Positions 61,401 through 64,000 of a stretch of 64,000 bases of DNA are shown here, one piece after another (the stretch's first letter is position 1; each line of letters begins with the position of its first letter). A program made the translations under genes and the position numbers. The notes beneath the pieces are model-generated. The model did not search any database and had not been told where the DNA came from. It saw nothing but the letters and a program-made list of their open reading frames with translations. The stretch lies in the NCBI GenBank assembly GCA_030704615.1, contig CM060732.1, forward strand, positions 57,457,053-57,521,052, given 5' to 3'. The stretch comes from Takakia lepidozioides (lineage: Eukaryota > Streptophyta > Takakiopsida > Takakiales > Takakiaceae).

Positions 61401-61488
61401 CTGACAGAAAATATCTCCCAAAAAGTTGAGGATGGCTGCTGTGATGGCTTTGGTTCGCACGGGATACTGGTCAGTGAGTGCCAAATAC
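49464..61488 (-). CDS. Mpv17/PMP22-family membrane protein (5' end outside window)
   Basis: Small four-helix protein of organelle membranes; the sequence is closest, from memory, to plant At5g19750-type members. Exons visible on the minus strand: 61488-61401, 61233-61139, 60599-60527, 50543-50451, 50232-50146, 49583-49464. The first listed exon starts in phase 1, so at least one upstream exon is missing; none is visible up to 64000. The translated chain includes YLALTDQYPVRTKAITAAIL, GFMLVGPTLHTW, VLDQFVFSPAFIAVFF, TLEGRASDIGPKLQQ, LANWKLWIPFQFINFLFIP and VVALAWNVYLSFASH, in family order. It ends with a short hydrophilic tail and a stop at 49464. The intron between 60526 and 50544 is about 10 kb and filled with LINE copies and gene relics. 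No exon is damaged, so the gene is probably functional. Molecular function of the family is still debated. Confidence 0.9.
50604..51450 (+). mobile_element. 5'-truncated LINE copy in a (CT)n site, intronic
   Basis: Begins with TTTGGCATTCCG immediately after a 24-base (CT)n run (50581-50604) and ends TTATGAGTACAAT at 51450, followed by another CT run. It matches the C-terminal third of the long copy at 57-59 kb with only about eight differences by eye, so it is young. It has a TAA near 50914 where the long copy reads TTG. The flanking AGTACAAT(CT)n at 50573 resembles the element's own 3' end. It sits in the large Mpv17-like intron, antisense to that gene. Confidence 0.9.
51451..52540. other. 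Intronic spacer, no recognised feature
   Basis: Part of the 10-kb intron. No reading frame or repeat that I recognise. Confidence 0.4.
52541..52755 (+). mobile_element. Old, diverged LINE fragment
   Basis: Aligns with the 3' end of the LINE reading frame: AAAGTCTCGAGGCTGAG, CACACACAGCAAATTGATGC and GAGGAAATCTGGAAA occur in the right order and spacing. Many substitutions and small indels show it is much older than its neighbours. The terminal GTCTTATGAGTACAAT is not recognisable. Confidence 0.75.
52756..53880. other. Intronic spacer, no recognised feature
   Basis: No family recognised. A minus-strand open block at 53508-53741 includes an Ala run and PWGIVGNFVLGIWPSWMNLD, which is not a motif I know. 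Confidence 0.35.
53890..54720 (+). pseudogene. Pentatricopeptide repeat (PPR, PLS-class) gene relic
   Basis: Pieces in shifting frames read as PPR motifs: GLEAGKQVHAHIIQS, ITDAHQVFNIMSEHSLITWN, IMIAGL, ALGKGQEVHGVFIKAQ, AKGVFDNMAEQDV, GYAQHGCGMEAL, VKPDYITFVCV, then a second unit with AMIAGCAHQGGMEA and VKPNHIMFVWL. Such phrases are typical of plant PLS-class organellar RNA-editing factors. At least four frame breaks or stops make it non-functional. It lies antisense inside the 10-kb Mpv17-like intron. Confidence 0.8.
54929..55140 (-). mobile_element. 5'-truncated LINE fragment, minus strand
   Basis: The plus strand reads CTCATAAGACGTTGTTTGCC at 54929, the reverse complement of the LINE 3' end. 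Reverse-complemented coding sequence continues to GGTTTACCCAATAACTAGGC near 55135. Moderately diverged, and it has lost the usual ACAATCTCTC tail. Confidence 0.85.
55141..55895. other. Intronic spacer, no recognised feature
   Basis: Nothing recognised in this part of the large intron. Confidence 0.4.
55896..56924 (+). pseudogene. Two-domain B3 (REM-like) transcription-factor pseudogene
   Basis: B3 domain 1 starts at 55896 with TTFWRAHGHKVAETVTLEG. It continues after a one-base frame shift near 55970 as WKVDRSR, WREFAFDHDLKIGDQLVF and SCFTVRVFD. B3 domain 2 lies at about 56600-56924: IPFEFIKESRMPPKKFSMRL, GKVWNPQ, then after another frame shift near 56795 FELTHNTDFTTPV and FPLVEVTENAGWD, ending at a TAG. 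Tandem B3 domains are typical of plant REM-type DNA-binding proteins. The frame shifts make it a pseudogene. It lies on the opposite strand inside the Mpv17-like intron. Confidence 0.75.
57078..59442 (+). mobile_element. Longest LINE copy, inserted into an older inverted copy
   Basis: Flanked by a 9-bp direct repeat AATCTCTTC at 57069-57077 and 59443-59451, interpreted as the target duplication. The 3' end is TTATGAGTACA(AT), and the 5' end is truncated within the coding region, so the endonuclease domain expected of such elements is missing. It lies in the Mpv17-like intron, opposite to that gene. Confidence 0.88.
57084..59438 (+). CDS. LINE reverse transcriptase, 5'-truncated open reading frame
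   Basis: An uninterrupted frame of about 785 codons (open from 57021; LINE-like from about 57084). It has no natural start codon because the copy is truncated. The reverse-transcriptase domain contains GGPDGIVNEL, KKGDREEPGNYRGITLLN, GQAGFWRNRGC, FFLDVKKAYDTVWRDGLW, GVAQGCTLSPLLF and the catalytic FADD box (58095-58106). A C-terminal zinc-knuckle-like motif CPLCGQSEYSIHFLIHC (CX2CX7HX4C) lies near 59058-59108. The upstream apurinic-like endonuclease is absent. The TGA stop at 59436-59438 falls about four to seven bases before the element's end, so there is almost no 3' UTR. I cannot assign the clade with confidence; the C-terminal layout recalls invertebrate-type LINEs as well as plant L1. 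Confidence 0.9.
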   Translation, partial: NDKKLWLALQRLYKPQNGQQVQALKTTKGAVVTSSVDIVKTFETHYSILGRTSRSNSEGSSAEWRDTVGKTVPMIQNSPDELEYISMAYNAPISSSEIVEAIEHLNGYKAGGPDGIVNELIKHGGDPMIEALVLLFNLIWKTEMIPFCWRQGVIVNLYKKGDREEPGNYRGITLLNAVGKTFCRVISTHLEVDLESRGCFHEGQAGFWRNRGCVDHIFTLSQIIQGRKKEGKPSYVFFLDVKKAYDTVWRDGLWFRLWSCGIKGKMWRVVHNLYAHTKSCVTVNGQKSNFFDIDQGVAQGCTLSPLLFNVFINQLLEDVESEGFGLRVGDTTIPALMFADDFAGIGETPTNLQELIDCAKRYFDLWGLEANVSKCAVVAFNDRGEGGSDLKWQWGSQEIPVLPSYTYLGVEFSSNCNWDAHIRKVVQTGKGKALGLTKFFHCRGVNSEVKKTMLCRVIRPALEYGSAIWVDNSNQAKYLESIQVRVLKECMSACSKTANVAVRGEFGIPSLSSRRDEFKVRWWGQLQHMPNTRYPKLIDSISWKQDRPVKQAKSWQKRVEENLKDLDLDPQVLTLLDKSDLEAVVSSAMSVAMRLSDENEVRQKTSLNLFPVCDMGEDILDDLKGPPTLGTRLKFKLRAGSLPLNSKQKQRGKGECNCPLCGQSEYSIHFLIHCPGFSHQRDALFKSIKGIVPVPLFTNFESLEAEPKAQALLRPSFWANHTQQIDACVKGFLEDIWKTRINSLYGGKSYYQRQPLTEVGSVPFVPAQTGRGVNRHKATANNVL

Positions 61489-61652
61489 CTGAAAATTCCA
61501 CAAACACCCGTACACTAAGGAGCACGGCAAAAACGAATAAACCCACAAAAAGACCATCAACAGTGCAGGGAGGACTAGAGAAGACACAAGAAGAGGCAAA
61601 GAATCATCGACATTGAAATATGGTGTTAAGAGTTAGGTTCAACTATTTCCCC

Positions 61653-61846
61653 AAATCTTGAATAAAAAATGGAAGGCACTCAGAACCTATAAGGAGTCAC
61701 AAAGTGGGTGCATCAGAAACATGCAGAATATTATAAGGAGGACTGCTTCTGTCCATCATCTTTCTCTATCTCTCTGTTGTTCCGCCCGAACTGGGCACAG
61801 GGTCTATGGCCACAAGGCTACGGTAAATAACGTCTTAAGAGTACGT
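61653..61846 (+). mobile_element. Short module ending in the LINE 3' terminus, copy 1
   Basis: From about 61733, ATAAGGAGGACTGCTTCTGT leads through a pyrimidine-rich stretch into CCCGAACTGGGCACAGGG and then the LINE 3' end (GGCCACAAGGCTACGG...AGAGTAC), slightly diverged. The same module recurs at 62387-62500. The 5' half differs from the coding sequence of the long copy. The bases before 61733 are unassigned. Confidence 0.6.
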
Positions 61847-61904
61847 TCTCATATGTTCTCTCTCTCTGTCTCTCTCTCTCTCTCTCTATTCTCTCATCTC
61901 TCAA

Positions 61905-61946
61905 TGGCCACAAGGCTACGGCAAACAACGTCTTATGAGTACAATC
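61905..61946 (+). mobile_element. LINE 3'-end mini-insertion in a CT tract
   Basis: A 42-base piece from CAATGGCCACAAGG to GAGTACAAT, with CT-rich sequence on both sides. It starts at the same base of the LINE as the 13.0-kb mini-insertion. Confidence 0.75.
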
Positions 61947-61952
61947 TCTCTC

Positions 61953-62370
61953 TATTCATTTTCTGATACACTGTCCGGGGTTCTCTCACCAACCGACAGG
62001 GCCATTATTACAAAAGTAATATGCAGTCTCCCGTCGGCCTGGGACAGTGTGAACAACTCTCTTCAAATCTATTAAGGGAATTGTGCCTGTACCCCTGTTT
62101 ACCAACTTTGAAAGTCTCAAGGCTGAGCCAAAAGCCCAGGCCCTCCTGAGGCCTAGTTTTTGGGCAAATCACACACAGCAGATTGATGCTTGTGTGAAGG
62201 GATTTCTAGAGGATATCTGGAAAACCCGGATTAATTCTTTATATGGAGGTAAGTCTTACTACCAATGTCAGCCCCTGACAGAGGTAGGTTCTGTCCCTTT
62301 TGTTCCCGCTCAAACTGGGCACGGGGTCAATGGCCACAAGGCTACGGCAAACAACGTCTTATGAGTACAA
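61953..62370 (+). mobile_element. 5'-truncated LINE copy carrying a foreign 65-bp insert
   Basis: Starts at ATTCATTTTCTGATACACTG directly after a CT run and ends TTATGAGTACAAT at 62370, followed by (CT)n. Between 61992 and 62056 about eight LINE bases are replaced by 65 bp of unrelated sequence (see findings). The remainder matches the long copy closely. Confidence 0.85.
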
Positions 62371-62386
62371 TCTCTCTCTCTCTCTC

Positions 62387-62500
62387 ATAAGGAGGACTGC
62401 TTCTGTCCATCATCTTTCTCTATCTCTCTGTTGTTCCGCCCGAACTGGGCACAGGGTCAATGGCCACAAGGCTACGGCAAACAACGTCTTATGAGTACAA
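62387..62500 (+). mobile_element. Short module ending in the LINE 3' terminus, copy 2
   Basis: Nearly identical to the module at 61733-61846, starting at the same ATAAGGAGGACTGC. It is placed between two (CT)n runs, with a better-preserved 3' end. Confidence 0.65.
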
Positions 62501-62517
62501 TCTCTCTCTCTCTCTCT

Positions 62518-63819
62518 CATAGGGGAGACTCCTTCCAACCTCCAGGAATTGATTGATTGCGCGAAGAGATACTTTGATCTTTGGGGGCTAGAGGCTAATG
62601 TCAGTAAATGTGCAGTGGTGGCATTCAATGACAGTGGAGAGGGAGGAAGTGATCTTAAGTGGCAGTGGGGTAGCCAAGAGATTCCAGTCCTCCCTTCCTA
62701 CACATACCTGGGCGTTGAGTTTTCCTCCAACTGTAACTGGGATGCACATATCCAGAAAGTTGTTCAAACTGGCAAGGGCAAAGCGTTGAGTCGCACTAAA
62801 TTTTTCAACTGCAGAGGGATTAACTCTGAAACCTTGCTTTGCCGCGTTATTAGACCTGCCTTGGAGTACGGATCTGCTATATGGGTTGATAACTCCAACC
62901 AGGCTAAGTATCTAGAATCCATTCAAGTGGGGGTGCTTAAGGAGTGCGTCAGCATGCTCCAAAACAGCCAATGTGGCTGTTCAGGGTGAGTTTGGCATCC
63001 CTTCCTTAAGCTCCCGACGAGATGAATTCAAGGTCAGATGGTGGGGTCAGTTGCAACACATGTCAAACACCAGATACCCTAAGTTAATCGACTCTATGTC
63101 TTGGAAACAGGACCGCCCTGTCAAACAGGCAGGGAAGAGAGTAGAAGAGATTCTCAAGGATCTGAATCTGGACCCGCAAGCCTTGACCTTGCTGGATAAA
63201 TCTGACTTAGAGATGTAGTGTCCAAAGCCATGTCTGTTACCAGAAAATTGTCTGATGCAAATGAAGTTAGGCAGAAAACTTCCCTGAACCTGTTTCCAGT
63301 CTGTGACATGGGGGAGGATATCGTGGATGACCTCAAGGGTCTACCCACTCTCGGCACCAGACTGAAATTTAAACTCAGGGCAGGAAGCCTATCTTTGAAC
63401 AGTAAACAGAAGCAGAGAGGAAAGGGAGAGTGCAATTGCCCGTTGTGTGGGCAACCCGAAGACAATATTCATTTTTTGATTCACTGTCCGGGGTACTCTC
63501 ACCAGAGAGAAGCTCTCCTCCAATCTAGAATTGTGCCTGTACCTCTGTTTACCAACTTTGAAAGTCTCAAGGCTGAGCCAAAAGCCCAGGCCCTTCTGAG
63601 GCCTAGTTTTTGGGCAAATCACACACAGCAGATTGATGCTTGTGTGAAGGGATTTCTAGAGGATATCTGGAAAACCCGAATCAATTCTATTTATAAAGGT
63701 AAGTCTTACTACCAATGTCAGCCCCTGACAGAGGTAGGTTCTGTCCCTTTGGTTTCCACTCAAACTGGGCGCGGGGTCAATGGCCACAAGGCTACGGCAA
63801 ACAACGTCTTATGAGTACA
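62518..63819 (+). mobile_element. 5'-truncated LINE copy in the tandem array
   Basis: Starts at CATAGGGGAGACTCC immediately after a (CT)n run; this corresponds to about 58115 in the long copy. The frame is broken by a 2-base loss near 62945 (GAGTGCGTC for GAGTGTATGTC), a short in-frame loss near 63130 and a further shift near 63212. It ends TTATGAGTACAT followed by (TC)n. Divergence from the long copy is a few percent by eye. Confidence 0.88.
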
Positions 63820-63835
63820 TTCTCTCTCTCTCTCA

Positions 63836-63899
63836 AGTTCCGCTCAAACTGGGCGCGGGGCAATGGCCACAAGGCTACGGCAAACGTCTTATGAGTACA
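63836..63899 (+). mobile_element. Very short LINE 3'-end copy between TC tracts
   Basis: About 64 bp, starting GTTCCGCTCAAACTGGGCG and ending TTATGAGTACAT, with small deletions. It is preceded and followed by (TC)n. Confidence 0.8.
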
Positions 63900-63913
63900 T
63901 TCTCTCTCTCTCA

Positions 63914-64000
63914 AGCCAAAGGCCCAGGCCCTTTTGGGGCCTAGTTATTGGGAAAACAACCCACAGCAGGTTGATGCTTGTGTAACGGGATTTCTAGAGG
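63914..64000 (+). mobile_element. LINE copy running off the window end
   Basis: After a TC run the sequence AGCCAAAGGCCCAGGCCC resumes the LINE coding region and continues to the last base. It is more diverged than the other array members. Confidence 0.8.

Overview
This is nuclear DNA of a land plant. The coding genes are split by short GT-AG introns and encode typical plant nuclear proteins, one with a plastid-type leader. PPR and B3-domain gene relics, non-LTR retrotransposons, SINEs and a fold-back transposon lie between and inside the genes. The PPR relic's PLS-type style, and long retroelement-filled introns beside compact genes, make me lean towards a seedless plant such as a fern or lycophyte. 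That is an inference, not a demonstration.

Layout. 0.6-3.5 kb: relic of a Crypton-like (DUF3504-type) tyrosine-recombinase gene. 4.6-7.6 kb (+): complete five-exon amidophosphoribosyltransferase, the first step of purine synthesis. 8.75-10.03 kb: fold-back element with an 8-bp target duplication and fourteen copies of a 16-bp palindrome. 15.0-25.5 kb (-): complete eight-exon gene for a 2462-residue SANT/Myb, Gln-rich corepressor like POWERDRESS. 27.9-28.1 and 35.6-36.1 kb: tRNA-derived SINEs. 30.3-34.3 kb (-): complete ten-exon ATP-dependent NAD(P)H-hydrate dehydratase. 36.46-36.51 kb: two perfect heat-shock elements. 37.5-40.65 kb (-): complete nine-exon glycerophosphodiester phosphodiesterase. 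42.4-45.3 kb (-): complete five-exon NiaP/SVOP-like MFS transporter, with two upstream open blocks that could splice onto it in frame. 49.46 kb to beyond 61.5 kb (-): Mpv17/PMP22-family membrane protein, its 5' end outside the window.

Every exon chain except that of the partial Mpv17 gene was assembled from splice sites whose phases agree and whose total length is a multiple of three. The genes look like independent housekeeping loci; I see no operon or metabolic cluster.

The most interesting system is a family of non-LTR retrotransposons (LINEs) concentrated in the introns of the Mpv17-like gene (50.6-64.0 kb), with one tiny copy at 13.0 kb. The reverse-transcriptase reading frame runs almost to the end of the element: its stop codon lies about 4-7 nt before the terminus. 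Copies are followed by TC repeats and are inserted at TCTCTT-like or (TC)n sites, including the TC tails of other copies, which builds head-to-tail arrays. Two insertions have clean target duplications containing TCTCTT. One copy landed inside an older copy of opposite orientation. Another carries a 65-bp foreign insert that reads like a Copia gag fragment.
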